A DNA stretch of 64,000 bases from Pontederia crassipes (lineage: Eukaryota; Streptophyta; Magnoliopsida; Commelinales; Pontederiaceae): the NCBI GenBank assembly GCA_030549335.1, contig JAUKPH010000022.1, forward strand, positions 620,001 to 684,000. The letters are read 5' to 3'. The notes under the pieces are model-generated. The model ran no database searches, was not told where the DNA came from, and saw only the letters and a list, made by a program, of their open reading frames with translations. The stretch's first letter is position 1, and the number at the start of each line of letters is the position of its first letter. Shown piece by piece: positions 1 to 12,408 of this stretch. Position numbers and translations under genes: made by a program.

Positions 1-2930
1 CTAATACTCTAATCCCCAATTGCGTTATCTTTGATTGTAACGGTTCAACTTCGGTTTGAAATAGAGTTAAAGTTCTAAAGATCTGTCACCTCTTAGGGCG
101 CCCAAAGGTTGTAATAAGTATCTATAAATTATAGCTTTGAACCTTACTCTAAGACTCTAATCCCCAAGAGCGTTATCTTTGATTGTAACGGTTCAACTTC
201 GGTTTGAAATAGAGTTAAAGTTCTAAAGATCTATCACCTCTTAGGGCACCCAAACGTTGTAATAAGTATCCATAACTTATAGCTTTGAACCTTACTCTAA
301 GACTCTAATCCCCAAGAGCATTATCTTTGATTGTAACGGTTCAACTTCGGTTTGAAATAGAGTTAAAGTTCAAAAGATCTATCACCTCTTAGGGCACCCA
401 AAGGTTGTAATAAGTATCTATAACTAATAGCTTTCAACCTTACTCTAATACTCTAATCCCCAAGAGCGTTATCATTGATTGTAACGGTTCAACTTCGGTT
501 TGAAATAGAGTTAAAGTTCTAAAGATCTATCACCTCTTAGGACACCCAAAGGTTGTAATAAGTATCTATAACTTATAGCTTTGAACCTTACTCTAAGACT
601 CTAATCCCCAAGAGCGTTATCTTTGATTGTAACGGTTCAACTTCGGTTCGAAATAGAGTTAAAGTTCTAAAGATCAATCACCTCTTAGGACACCCAAAGG
701 TTGTAATAAGTATCTATAACTTATAGCTTTGAACCTAACTCTAAGACTCTTATCCCCAAGAGCTTTATCATTGATTGTAACGGTTCAACTTCGGTTTGAA
801 ATAGAGTTAAAGTTCTAAAGATCTATCACCCCTTAGGACACCCAAACGATGTAATAAGTATCTATAAATTATAGCTTTGAACCTTACTCTAAGACTCTAA
901 TCCCCAAGAGCGTTATCTTTGATTGTAACGGTTCAACTTCGGTTTGAAATAGAGTTAAAGTTCTAAAGATCTATCACCTCTTAGGGCACCCAATGGTTTT
1001 AATAAGTATCTATAACTTATAGCTTTGAACCTTACTCTAATACTCTAATCCCCAAGAGCGTTATCTTTGATTGTAACGGTTCAACTTCGGTTTGAAATAG
1101 AGTTAAAGTTCTAAAGATCTATCACTTCCTAGGACACCCAAAGGTTGTAATAAGTGTCTATAACTTATAGCTTTGAACCTAACTCTAAGACTCTAATCCC
1201 CAAGTGCGTTATCTTTGATTGTAACGGTTCAACTTAGGTTTGAAATAGAGTTAAAGTTCTAAAGATCTATCACCTCTTAGGGCACCCAAAGGTTGTAATA
1301 AGTATCTATAACTTATAGCTTTGAACCTTACTCTAATACTCTAATCCCCAAGAGCGTTATCTTTGATTGTAACAGTTCAACTTCGGTTTGAAATAGAGTT
1401 AAAGTTCTAAAGATCTATCACCTCTTAGGGCACCCAAAGGTTGTAATAAGTATCTATAACTTATAGCTTGGAACCTTACTCTAATACTCTAATCCCCAAG
1501 AGCGTTATCTTTGATTGTAACGGTTCAACTTCGGTTTGAAATAGAGTTAAAGTTCTAAAGATCTATCATCTCTTAGGGCACCCAAAGGTTGTAATAAGTA
1601 TCTATAACTTATAGCTTGGAACCTTACTCTAATACTCTAATCCCCAAGTGCGTTATCTTTGATTGTAACGGTTCAACTTCGGTATGAAATAGAGTTAAAG
1701 TTCTAAAGATCTGTCACCTCTTAGGGCGCCCAAAGGTTGTAATAAGTATCCATAACTTATAGCTTTGAACCTTACTCTAAGACTCTAATTCCCAAGAGCA
1801 TTATCTTTGATTGTAACGGTTCAACTTCGGTTTGAAATAGAGTTAAAGTTCAAAAGATCTATCACCTCTTAGGGCACCCAAAGGTTGTAATAAGTATCTA
1901 TAACTAATAGCTTTCAACCTTACTCTAATACTCTAATCCCCAAGAGCGTTATCATTGATTGTAACGGTTCAACTTCGGTTTGAAATAGAGTTAAAGTTCT
2001 AAAGATCTATCACCTCTTAGGACACCCAAAGGTTGTAATAAGTATCTATAACTTATAGCTTTGAACCTTACTCTAAGACTCTAATCCCCAAGAGCGTTAT
2101 CTTTGATTGTAACGGTTCAACTTCGGTTCGAAATAGAGTTAAAGTTCTAAAGATCAATCACCTCTTAGGACACCCAAAGGTTGTAATAAGTATCTATAAC
2201 TTATAGCTTTGAACCTAACTCTAAGACTCTTATCCCCAAGAGCTTTATCATTGATTGTAACGGTTCAACTTCGGTTTGAAATAGAGTTAAAGTTCTAAAG
2301 ATCTATCACCTCTTAGGACACCCAAACGATGTAATAAGTATCTATAAATTATAGCTTTGAGCCTTACTCTAAGACTCTAATCCCCAAGAGCGTTATCTTT
2401 GATTGTAACGGTTCAACTTCGGTTTGAAATAGAGTTAAAGTTCTAAAGATCTATCACCTCTTAGGGCACCCAATGGTTGTAATAAGTATCTATAACTTAT
2501 AGCTTTGAACCTTACTCTAATACTCTAATCCCCAAGAGCGTTATCTTTGATTGTAACGGTTCAACTTCGGTTTGAAATAGAGTTAAAGTTCTAAAGATCT
2601 ATCACCTCTTAGGGCACCCAAAGGTTGTAATAAGTATCTATAACTTATAGCTTTGAACCTTACTCTAATACTCTAATCCCCAAGAGCGTTATCTTTGATT
2701 GTAACGGTTCAACTTCGGTTTGAAATAGAGTTAAAGTTCTAAAGATCTATCACCTCCTAGGACACCCAAAGGATGGAATAAGTATCTATAAATTATAGCT
2801 TTGAACCTTACTCTAAGACTCTAATTCCCAAGAGCGTTATCTTTGATTGTAACGGTTCAACTTCTGTTTGAAATAGAGTTAAAGTTCTAAAGATCTATCA
2901 CCTCTTAGGGCACCCAAAGGTTGTAATAAG
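1..2930 (+). repeat. Long-range duplicated block, copy A (about 20 monomers)
   Basis: The monomers from 11 onward match those from 6,227 onward at an offset of 6,216 bp (42 monomers) up to about 1,730, then at 6,364 bp (43 monomers) to about 2,930. Markers include the AATTGCG start variant (near 18 and 6,234), GAGCATT (307 and 6,523), AACAGTTC (near 1,373 and 7,588) and GGTATGAAAT (near 1,682 and 7,898). Inside it an 11-monomer (1,628 bp) sub-repeat begins again at 1,639. In this copy the second sub-repeat is one monomer short, so the GAGCATT marker returns after 10 monomers (307 to 1,787) instead of 11. The upstream limit is outside the window. Confidence 0.85.
1639..1786 (+). repeat. Chimeric monomer at a one-monomer deletion
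   Basis: The first part of this unit (AAGTGCG, GGTATGAAAT, CTGTCACC, GGGCGCCC) equals the copy-B monomer starting at 7,855. Its last part (GTATCCATAAC, followed by the GAGCATT monomer) equals the end of a different copy-B monomer starting near 8,003. In copy B these features sit in two consecutive monomers. Copy A fuses them into one 148-bp unit, with the switch somewhere between about 1,735 and 1,750. This is the expected product of unequal exchange in register between neighbouring monomers: one unit is lost and the 148-bp phase is kept. Confidence 0.8.
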
Positions 2931-2970
2931 TATCTATAACTTATAGCTTTGAACCTTACTCAAAGTCTCT

Positions 2971-4110
2971 AATGCCCAAGAGCGTTATCTTTGATTGTAA
3001 CGGTTCAACTTCGGTTTGAAATAGAGTTAAAGAACTAAAGATCTATCACCTCTTAGGACACCGAAAGGTTGTAATAAATATCTATAAATTATAGCTTTGA
3101 ACCTTACTCTAAGACTCTGATCCCCAAGAGCGTTATCTTTGATTGTAACGGTTCAACTTCGGTTTGAAATAGAGTTAAAGTTCTAAAGATCTATCACCTC
3201 TTAGGGCACCCAAAGGTTGTAATAAGTATCTATAACTTATAGCTTTGAACCTTACTCTAAGACTCTAATCCCCAAGAGCGTTATCTTTGATTGTAACGGT
3301 TCAACTTCGGTTTGAAATAGAGTTAAAGTTCTAAAGATCTATCACCTCTTAGGGCAACCAAAGGTTGTAATAAGTATCTATAACTTATAGCTTTCAACCT
3401 TACTCTAATACTCTAATCCCCAAGAGCGTTATCATTGATTGTAACGGTTCAACTTCGGTTTGAAATAGAGTTAAAGTTCTAAAGATCTATTACCTCTTAG
3501 GGCACCCAAAGGTTGTAATAAGTATCTATAACTTATAGCTTTGAACCTTACTCAAAGACTCTAATCCCCAAGAGCGTTATCTTTGATTGTAACGGTTCAA
3601 CTTCGGTTTGAAAAAGAGTTAAAGTTCTAAAGATCTATCACATCTTAGGGCACCCAAAGGTTGTAATAAGTATCTATAACTTATAGATTTGTACCTTACT
3701 CTAATACTCTAATCCCCAAGAGCGTTATCTTTGATTGTAACGGTTCAACTTCGGTTTGAAATAGAGTTAAAGTTCTAAAGATCTATCACCTCCGAGGACA
3801 CCCAAAGGTTGTAATAAGTGTCTATAACTTATAGCTTTGAACCTAACTCTAAGACTCTAATCCCCAAGAGCGTTATCTTTGATTGTAACGGTTCAACTTA
3901 GGTTTGAAATAGAGTTAAAGTTCTAAAGATCTATCACCTCTTAGGGCACCCAAAGGTTGTAATAAGTATCTATAACTTATAGCTTTGAACCTTACTCTAA
4001 GACTCTAATCCCCAAGAGCGTTATCTTTGATTGTAACGGTTCAACTTCGGTTTGAAATAGAGTTAAAGTTCTAAAGATCTATCTTCTCTTAGGGCACCCA
4101 ATGGTTGTAA
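2971..4110 (+). repeat. Eight-monomer segment, repeated near 10,075
   Basis: This segment matches 10,075-11,214 at an offset of 7,104 bp (48 monomers). Shared private markers in the same order are AATGCCC (2,971 and 10,075), CTGATCCCC (near 3,117 and 10,221), CTATTACC (near 3,488 and 10,592), GAAAAAGAG (near 3,611 and 10,715), CCTCCGAGG (near 3,791 and 10,895) and CTATCTTCTC (near 4,080 and 11,184). Parts of the same series recur at 26.9-27.8 kb and 28.1-29.1 kb. After about 4,110 the two copies run into different monomers. Confidence 0.85.
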
Positions 4111-5330
4111 TAAGTATCTATAACTTATAGCTTTGAACCTTACTCTAAGACTCTAATCCCCAAGAGCGTTATCTTTGATTGTAACGGTTCAACTTCGGTT
4201 CGAAATAGAGTTAAAGTTCTAAAGATCAATCACCTCTTAGGACACCCAAAGGTTGTAATAAGTATCTATAACTTATAGCTTTGAACCTAACTCTAAGACT
4301 CTTATCCCCAAGAGCTTTATCATTGATTGTAACGGTTCAACTTCGGTTTGAAATAGAGTTAAAGTTCTAAAGATCTATCACCTCTTAGGACACCCAAACG
4401 ATGTAATAAGTATCTATAAATTATAGCTTTGAGCCTTACTCTAAGACTCTAATCCCCAAGAGCGTTATCTTTGATTGTAACGGTTCAACTTCGGTTTGAA
4501 ATAGAGTTAAAGTTCTAAAGATCTATCACCTCTTAGGGCACCCAATGGTTGTAATAAGTATCTATAACTTATAGCTTTGAACCTTACTCTAATACTCTAA
4601 TCCCCAAGAGCGTTATCTTTGATTGTAACGGTTCAACTTCGGTTTGAAATAGAGTTAAAGTTCTAAAGATCTATCACCTCTTAGGGCACCCAAAGGTTGT
4701 AATAAGTATCTATAACTTATAGCTTTGAACCTTACTCTAATACTCTAATCCCCAAGAGCGTTATCTTTGATTGTAACGGTTCAACTTCGGTTTGAAATAG
4801 AGTTAAAGTTCTAAAGATCTATCACCTCCTAGGACACCCAAAGGATGGAATAAGTATCTATAAATTATAGCTTTGAACCTTACTCTAAGACTCTAATTCC
4901 CAAGAGCGTTATCTTTGATTGTAACGGTTCAACTTCGGTTTGAAATAGAGTTAAAGTTCTAAAGATCTATCACCTCTTAGGGCACCCAAAGGTTGTAATA
5001 AGTATCTATAACTTATAGCTTTGAACCTTACTCTAATACTCTAATCCCCAAAAGCGTTATCTTTGATTGTAACGGTTCAACTTCGGTTTGAAATAGAGTT
5101 AAAGTTCTAAAGATCTATCACCTCCTAGGACACCCAAAGGATGGAATAAGTATCTATAACTTATAGCTTTGAACCTTACTCTAAGACTCTAATCCCCAAG
5201 AGCGTTATCTTTGATTGTAATGGTTCAACTACGGTTTGAAATAGAGTTAAAGTTCTAAAGATCTATCACCTCTTAGGGTACCCAGACGTTGTAATAAGTA
5301 TCTATAACTTATAGCTTTGAACCTTACTCT
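4110..5330 (+). repeat. Block repeated at offsets of 2,072 and 4,292 bp
   Basis: The start of this block matches about 2,040-2,930 at an offset of 2,072 bp (14 monomers). Markers are TTCGAAAT at 2,127 and 4,199, and AATTCCC at 2,823 and 4,895. The whole block matches 8,400-9,620 at 4,292 bp (29 monomers). It ends with the AATGGTTCAACTACGG monomer at 5,191 and its GGGTACCCAGACG tail. The next monomer, starting at 5,339, carries a six-T run (GTTATTTTTTATTG) in place of the usual GTTATCTTTGATTG. Confidence 0.8.
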
Positions 5331-5338
5331 AAGACTCT

Positions 5339-6226
5339 AATCCCCAAGAGCGTTATTTTTTATTGTAACGGTTCAACTTCGGTTTGAAATAGAGTTAAAG
5401 TTCTAAAGATCTGTCACCTCTTAGGGCACCCAAAGGTTGTAATAAGTATCTATAAATTATAGCTTTGAACCTTACTCTAAGACTCTAAGTCCCAAGAGCG
5501 TTATCTTTGATTGTAACGGTTCAACTTCGGTTTGAAATAGAGTTAAAGTTCAAAAGATCTATCACCTCTTAGGGCACCCAAAGGTTGTAATAAGTATCTA
5601 TAACTTATAGCTTTCAATCTTACTCTAATACTCTAATCCCCAAGAGCGTTATCATTGATTGTAACGGTTCAACTTCGGTTTGAAATAGAGTTAAAGTTCT
5701 AAAGATCTATCACCTCTTAGGACACCCAAACGATGTAATAAGTATCTATAAATTATAGCTTTGAGCCTTACTCTAAGACTCTAATCCCCAAGAGCGTTAT
5801 CTTTGATTGTAACGGTTCAACTTCGGTTTGAAATAGAGTTAAAGTTCTAAAGATCTATCACCTCTTAGGGCACCCAATGGTTGTAATAAGTATCTATAAC
5901 TTATAGCTTTGAACCTTACTCTAATACTCTAATCCCCAAGAGCGTTATCTTTGATTGTAACGGTTCAACTTCGGTTTGAAATAGAGTTAAAGTTCTAAAG
6001 ATCTATCACCTCTTAGGGCACCCAAAGGTTGTAATAAGTATCTATAACTTATAGCTTGGAACCTTACTGTAATACTCTAATCCCCAAGAGCGTTATCTTT
6101 GATTGTAACGGTTCAACTTCGGTTTGAAATAGAGTTAAAGTTCTAAAGATCTATCATCACTTAGGGCACCCAAAGGTTGTAATAAGTATCTATAACTTAT
6201 AGCTTGGAACCTTACTCTAATACTCT
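5339..6226 (+). repeat. Six-monomer linker segment between duplicated blocks
   Basis: Six monomers lie between the block ending near 5,330 and copy B. They carry the six-T variant, an AAGTCCC start variant near 5,488, TTCAAAAGATC with CTTTCAATC, the CATTGATTG variant, AAACGATG with GAGCC, and CCCAATGG. Each of these variants also occurs in other blocks, but this order as a whole was not found elsewhere in the window. The segment looks assembled from pieces of neighbouring blocks. Register stays at 148 bp. Confidence 0.6.
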
Positions 6227-9200
6227 AATCCCCAATTGCGTTATCTTTGATTGTAACGGTTCAACTTCGGTTTGAAATAGAGTTAAAGTTCTAAAGATCT
6301 GTCACCTCTTAGGGCGCCCAAAGGTTGTAATAAGTATCTATAAATTATAGCTTTGAACCTTACTCTAAGACTCTAATCCCCAAGAGCGTTATCTTTGATT
6401 GTAACGGTTCAACTTCGGTTTGAAATAGAGTTAAAGTTCTAAAGATCTATCACCTCTTAGGGCACCCAAACGTTGTAATAACTATCCATAACTTATAGCT
6501 TTGAACCTTACTCTAAGACTCTAATCCCCAAGAGCATTATCTTTGATTGTAACGGTTCAACTTCGGTTTGAAATAGAGTTAAAGTTCAAAAGATCTATCA
6601 CCTCTTAGGGCACCCAAAGGTTGTAATAAGTATCTATAACTAATAGCTTTCAACCTTACTCTAATACTCTAATCCCCAAGAGCGTTATCATTGATTGTAA
6701 CGGTTCAACTTCGGTTTGAAATAGAGTTAAAGTTCTAAAGATCTATCACCTCTTAGGACACCCAAAGGTTGTAATAAGTATCTATAACTTATAGCTTTGA
6801 ACCTTACTCTAAGACTCTAATCCCCAAGAGCGTTATCTTTGATTGTAACGGTTCAACTTCGGTTCGAAATAGAGTTAAAGTTCTAAAGATCAATCACCTC
6901 TTAGGACACCCAAAGGTTGTAATAAGTATCTATAACTTATAGCTTTGAACCTAACTCTAAGACTCTTATCCCCAAGAGCTTTATCATTGATTGTAACGGT
7001 TCAACTTCGGTTTGAAATAGAGTTAAAGTTCTAAAGATCTATCACCTCTTAGGACACCCAAACGATGTAATAAGTATCTATAAATTATAGCTTTGAATCT
7101 TACTCTAAGACTCTAATCCCCAAGAGCGTTATCTTTGATTGTAACGGTTCAACTTCGGTTTGAAATAGAGTTAAAGTTCTAAAGATCTATCACCTCTTAG
7201 GGCACCCAATGGTTTTAATAAGTATCTATAACTTATAGCTTTGAACCTTACTCTAATACTCTAATCCCCAAGAGCGTTATCTTTGATTGTAACGGTTCAA
7301 CTTCGGTTTGAAATAGAGTTAAAGTTCTAAAGATCTATCACTTCCTAGGACACCCAAAGGTTGTAATAAGTGTCTATAACTTATAGCTTTGAACCTAACT
7401 CTAAGACTCTAATCCCCAAGTGCGTTATCTTTGATTGTAACGGTTCAACTTAGGTTTGAAATAGAGTTAAAGTTCTAAAGATCTATCACCTCTTAGGGCA
7501 CCCAAAGGTTGTAATAAGTATCTATAACTTATAGCTTTGAACCTTACTCTAATACTCTAATCCCCAAGAGCGTTATCTTTGATTGTAACAGTTCAACTTC
7601 GGTTTGAAATAGAGTTAAAGTTCTAAAGATCTATCACCTCTTAGGGCACCCAAAGGTTGTAATAAGTATCTATAACTTATAGCTTGGAACCTTACTCTAA
7701 TACTCTAATCCCCAAGAGCGTTATCTTTGATTGTAACGGTTCAACTTCGGTTTGAAATAGAGTTAAAGTTCTAAAGATCTATCATCTCTTAGGGCACCCA
7801 AAGGTTGTAATAAGTATCTATAACTTATAGCTTGGAACCTTACTCTAATACTCTAATCCCCAAGTGCGTTATCTTTGATTGTAACGGTTCAACTTCGGTA
7901 TGAAATAGAGTTAAAGTTCTAAAGATCTGTCACCTCTTAGGGCGCCCAAAGGTTGTAATAAGTATCTATAAATTATAGCTTTGAACCTTACTCTAAGACT
8001 CTAATCCCCAAGAGCGTTATCTTTGATTGTAACGGTTCAACTTCGGTTTGAAATAGAGTTAAAGTTCTAAAGATCTATCACCTCTTAGGGCACCCAAACG
8101 TTGTAATAAGTATCCATAACTTATAGCTTTGAACCTTACTCTAAGACTCTAATCCCCAAGAGCATTATCTTTGATTGTAACGGTTCAACTTCGGTTTGAA
8201 ATAGAGTTAAAGTTCAAAAGATCTATCACCTCTTAGGGCACCCAAAGGTTGTAATAAGTATCTATAACTAATAGCTTTCAACCTTACTCTAATACTCTAA
8301 TCCCCAAGAGCGTTTTCATTGATTGTAACGGTTCAACTTCGGTTTGAAATAGAGTTAAAGTTCTAAAGATCTATCACCTCTTAGGACACCCAAAGGTTGT
8401 AATAAGTATCTATAACTTATAGCTTTGAACCTTACTCTAAGACTCTAATCCCCAAGAGCGTTATCTTTGATTGTAACGGTTCAACTTCGGTTCGAAATAG
8501 AGTTAAAGTTCTAAAGATCAATCACCTCTTAGGACACCCAAAGGTTGTAATAAGTATCTATAACTTATAGCTTTGAACCTAACTCTAAGACTCTTATCCC
8601 CAAGAGCTTTATCATTGATTGTAACGGTTCAACTTCGGTTTGAAATAGAGTTAAAGTTCTAAAGATCTATCACCTCTTAGGACACCCAAACGATGTAATA
8701 AGTATCTATAAATTATAGCTTTGAGCCTTACTCTAAGACTCTAATCCCCAAGAGCGTTATCTTTGATTGTAACGGTTCAACTTCGGTTTGAAATAGAGTT
8801 AAAGTTCTAAAGATCTATCACCTCTTAGGGCACCCAATGGTTGTAATAAGTATCTATAACTTATAGCTTTGAACCTTACTCTAATACTCTAATCCCCAAG
8901 AGCGTTATCTTTGATTGTAACGGTTCAACTTCGGTTTGAAATAGAGTTAAAGTTCTAAAGATCTATCACCTCTTAGGGCACCCAAAGGTTGTAATAAGTA
9001 TCTATAACTTATAGCTTTGAACCTTACTCTAATACTCTAATCCCCAAGAGCGTTATCTTTGATTGTAACGGTTCAACTTCGGTTTGAAATAGAGTTAAAG
9101 TTCTAAAGATCTATCACCTCCTAGGACACCCAAAGGATGGAATAAGTATCTATAAATTATAGCTTTGAACCTTACTCTAAGACTCTAATTCCCAAGAGCG

Positions 9201-9294
9201 TTATCTTTGATTGTAACGGTTCAACTTCGGTTTGAAATAGAGTTAAAGTTCTAAAGATCTATCACCTCTTAGGGCACCCAAAGGTTGTAATAAG
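6217..9294 (+). repeat. Long-range duplicated block, copy B (about 21 monomers)
   Basis: Partner of the block at 1-2,930. It keeps the complete 11-monomer sub-repeat: the GAGCATT monomers lie at 6,523 and 8,151, exactly 1,628 bp apart. Its later part, about 8,400-9,620, also matches 4,110-5,330 at an offset of 4,292 bp (29 monomers). Markers for that match are TTCGAAAT at 4,199 and 8,491, AATTCCC at 4,895 and 9,187, and AATGGTTCAACTACGG near 5,219 and 9,511. One stretch therefore has two different partners upstream, which shows the region is a mosaic and not a clean tandem higher-order repeat. Confidence 0.85.
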
Positions 9295-9326
9295 TATCTA
9301 TAACTTATAGCTTTGAACCTTACTCT

Positions 9327-12300
9327 AATACTCTAATCCCCAAGAGCGTTATCTTTGATTGTAACGGTTCAACTTCGGTTTGAAATAGAGTTAAAGTTCT
9401 AAAGATCTATCACCTCCTAGGACACCCAAAGGATGGAATAAGTATCTATAACTTATAGCTTTGAACCTTACTCTAAGACTCTAATCCCCAAGAGCGTTAT
9501 CTTTGATTGTAATGGTTCAACTACGGTTTGAAATAGAGTTAAAGTTCTAAAGATCTATCACCTCTTAGGGTACCCAGACGTTGTAATAAGTATCTATAAC
9601 TTATAGCTTTGAACCTTACTCTAAGACTCTAATCCCCAAGAGCGTTATCATTGATTGTAACGGTTCAACTTCGGTCTGAAATAGAGTTAAAGTTCTAAAG
9701 ATCTATCACCTCTTAGGACACCCAAAGGTTGTAATAAGTATCTATAACTTATAGCTTTGAACCTTACTCTAAGACTCTAATCCCCAAGATCGTTATCTTT
9801 GATTGTAACGGTTCAACTTCGGTTTGAAATAGAGTTAAAGTTCTAAAGATCTGTCACCTCTTAGGGCACCCAAAGGTTGTAATAAGTATCTATAAATTAT
9901 AGCTTTGAACCTTACTCTAAGACTCTAATCCCCAAGAGCGTTATCTTTGATTGTAACGGTTCAACTTCGGTTTGAAATAGAGTTAAAGTTCTAAAGATCT
10001 ATCACCTCTTAGGGCACCCAAAGGTTGTAATAAGTATCTATAACTTATAGCTTTGAACCTTACTCAAAGTCTCTAATGCCCAAGAGCGTTATCTTTGATT
10101 GTAACGGTTCAACTTCGGTTTGAAATAGAGTTAAAGAACTAAAGATCTATCACCTCTTAGGACACCGAAAGGTTGTAATAAATATCTATAAATTATAGCT
10201 TTGAACCTTACTCTAAGACTCTGATCCCCAAGAGCGTTATCTTTGATTGTAACGGTTCAACTTCGGTTTGAAATAGAGTTAAAGTTCTAAAGATCTATCA
10301 CCTCTTAGGGCACCCAAAGGTTGTAATAAGTATCTATAACTTATAGCTTTGAACCTTACTCTAAGACTCTAATCCCCAAGAGCGTTATCTTTGATTGTAA
10401 CGGTTCAACTTCGGTTTGAAATAGAGTTAAAGTTCTAAAGATCTATCACCTCTTAGGGCACCCAAAGGTTGTAATAAGTATCTATAACTTATAGCTTTCA
10501 ACCTTACTCTAATACTCTAATCCCCAAGAGCGTTATCATTGATTGTAACGGTTCAACTTCGGTTTGAAATAGAGTTAAAGTTCTAAAGATCTATTACCTC
10601 TTAGGGCACCCAAAGGTTGTAATAAGTATCTATAACTTATAGCTTTGAACCTTACTCAAAGACTCTAATCCCCAAGAGCGTTATCTTTGATTGTAACGGT
10701 TCAACTTCGGTTTGAAAAAGAGTTAAAGTTCTAAAGATCTATCACATCTTAGGGCACCCAAAGGTTGTAATAAGTATCTATAACTTATAGATTTGTACCT
10801 TACTCTAATACTCTAATCCCCAAGAGCGTTATCTTTGATTGTAACGGTTCAACTTCGGTTTGAAATAGAGTTAAAGTTCTAAAGATCTATCACCTCCGAG
10901 GACACCCAAAGGTTGTAATAAGTGTCTATAACTTATAGCTTTGAACCTAACTCTAAGACTCTAATCCCCAAGAGCGTTATCTTTGATTGTAACGGTTCAA
11001 CTTAGGTTTGAAATAGAGTTAAAGTTCTAAAGATCTATCACCTCTTAGGGCACCCAAAGGTTGTAATAAGTATCTATAACTTATAGCTTTGAACCTTACT
11101 CTAAGACTCTAATCCCCAAGAGCGTTATCTTTGATTGTAACGGTTCAACTTCGGTTTGAAATAGAGTTAAAGTACTAAAGATCTATCTTCTCTTAGGGCA
11201 CCCAATGGTTGTAATAAGTATCTATAACTTATAGCTTTGAACCTTACTCTAATACTCTAATCCCCAAGAGCGTTATCTTTGATTGTAACGGTTCAACTTC
11301 GGTTTGAAATAGAGTTAAAGTTCTAAAGATCTATCACCTCTTAGGGCACCCAAAGGTTGTAATAAGTATCTAAAACTTATAGCTTTGAACCTTACTCAAA
11401 GTCTCTAATCCCCATGAGCGTTATCGTTGATTGTAACGGTTCAACTTCGGTTTGAAATAGAGTTAAAGTTCTAAAGATCTATAACCTCTTAGGGCACCCA
11501 AAGGTTGTAATAAGTATCTATAAATTATAGCTTTGAACCTTACTCTAATACTCTAATCCCCAAGAGCGTTATCTTTGATTGTAACGGTTCAACTTCGGTT
11601 TGAAATAGAGTTAAAGTTCTAAAGATCTATCACCTCCTACGACACCCAAAGGATGGAATAAGTATCTATAACTTATAGCTTTGAACCTTACTCTAAGACT
11701 CTAATCCCCAAGAGCGTTATCTTTGATTGTAATGGTTCAACTACGGTTTGAAATAGAGTTAAAGTTCTAAAGATCTATCACCTCTTAGGGTACCCAGACG
11801 TTGTAATAAGTATCTATAACTTATAGCTTTGAACCTTACTCTAAGACTCTAATCCCCAAGAGCGTTATCATTGATTGTAACGGTTCAACTTCGGTCTGAA
11901 ATAGAGTTAAAGTTCTAAAGATCTATCACCTCTTAGGACACCCAAAGGTTGTAATAAGTATCTATAACTTATAGCTTTGAACCTTACTCTAAGACTCTAA
12001 TCCCCAAGATCGTTATCTTTGATTGTAACGGTTCAACTTCGGTTTGAAAGAGTTAAAGTTCTAAAGATCTGTCACCTCTTAGGGCACCCAAAGGTTGTAA
12101 TAAGTATCTATAAATTATAGCTTTGAACCTTACTCTAAGACTCTAATCCCCAAGAGCGTTATCTTTGATTGTAACGGTTCAACTTCGGTTTGAAATAGAG
12201 TTAAAGTTCTAAAGATCTATCACCTCTTAGGGCACCCAAAGGTTGTAATAAGTATCTATAACTTATAGCTTTGAACCTTACTCAAAGTCTCTAATGCCCA

Positions 12301-12408
12301 AGAGCGTTATCTTTGATTGTAACGGTTCAACTTCGGTTTGAAATAGAGTTAAAGTACTAAAGATCTATCACCTCTTAGGACACTGAAAGGTTGTAATAAA
12401 TATCTATA
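9327..12408 (+). repeat. 15-monomer (2,220-bp) repeat, left arm
   Basis: Bases 9,327-10,190 recur at 11,547-12,408. Markers are the AATGGTTCAACTACGG monomer (9,483 and 11,703), CAAGATCG (9,783-9,790 and 12,003-12,010) and AATGCCC (10,075 and 12,293, two bases short because of the 2-bp deletion at 12,049). The end is marked by CACCGAAAGG against CACTGAAAGG. Between the two copies lies the eight-monomer segment shared with 2,971-4,110, plus a monomer with CCCATGAG and ATCGTTG. Confidence 0.8.

Noticed and set aside
1-10. Telomere or subtelomere repeats
   Set aside because: No short G-rich tandem motif occurs anywhere in the window; the shortest period is 148 bp.
33-60. CENP-B box in the TTCGGTTTGAAAT stretch
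   Set aside because: It shares the TTCG core and a nearby GAA with the known box, but spacing is off by one and the essential CGGG end is absent on both strands. It does not meet the nTTCGnnnnAnnCGGGn pattern.
69-130. Bacterial or phage regulatory elements (TATA-like CTATAAC, apparent AGGAGG in TGTCCTAGGAGG)
   Set aside because: These strings sit inside the satellite unit, recur with it, and are not followed by reading frames. AGGAGG on the + strand of the inverted arm is a monomer variant, not a ribosome binding site.
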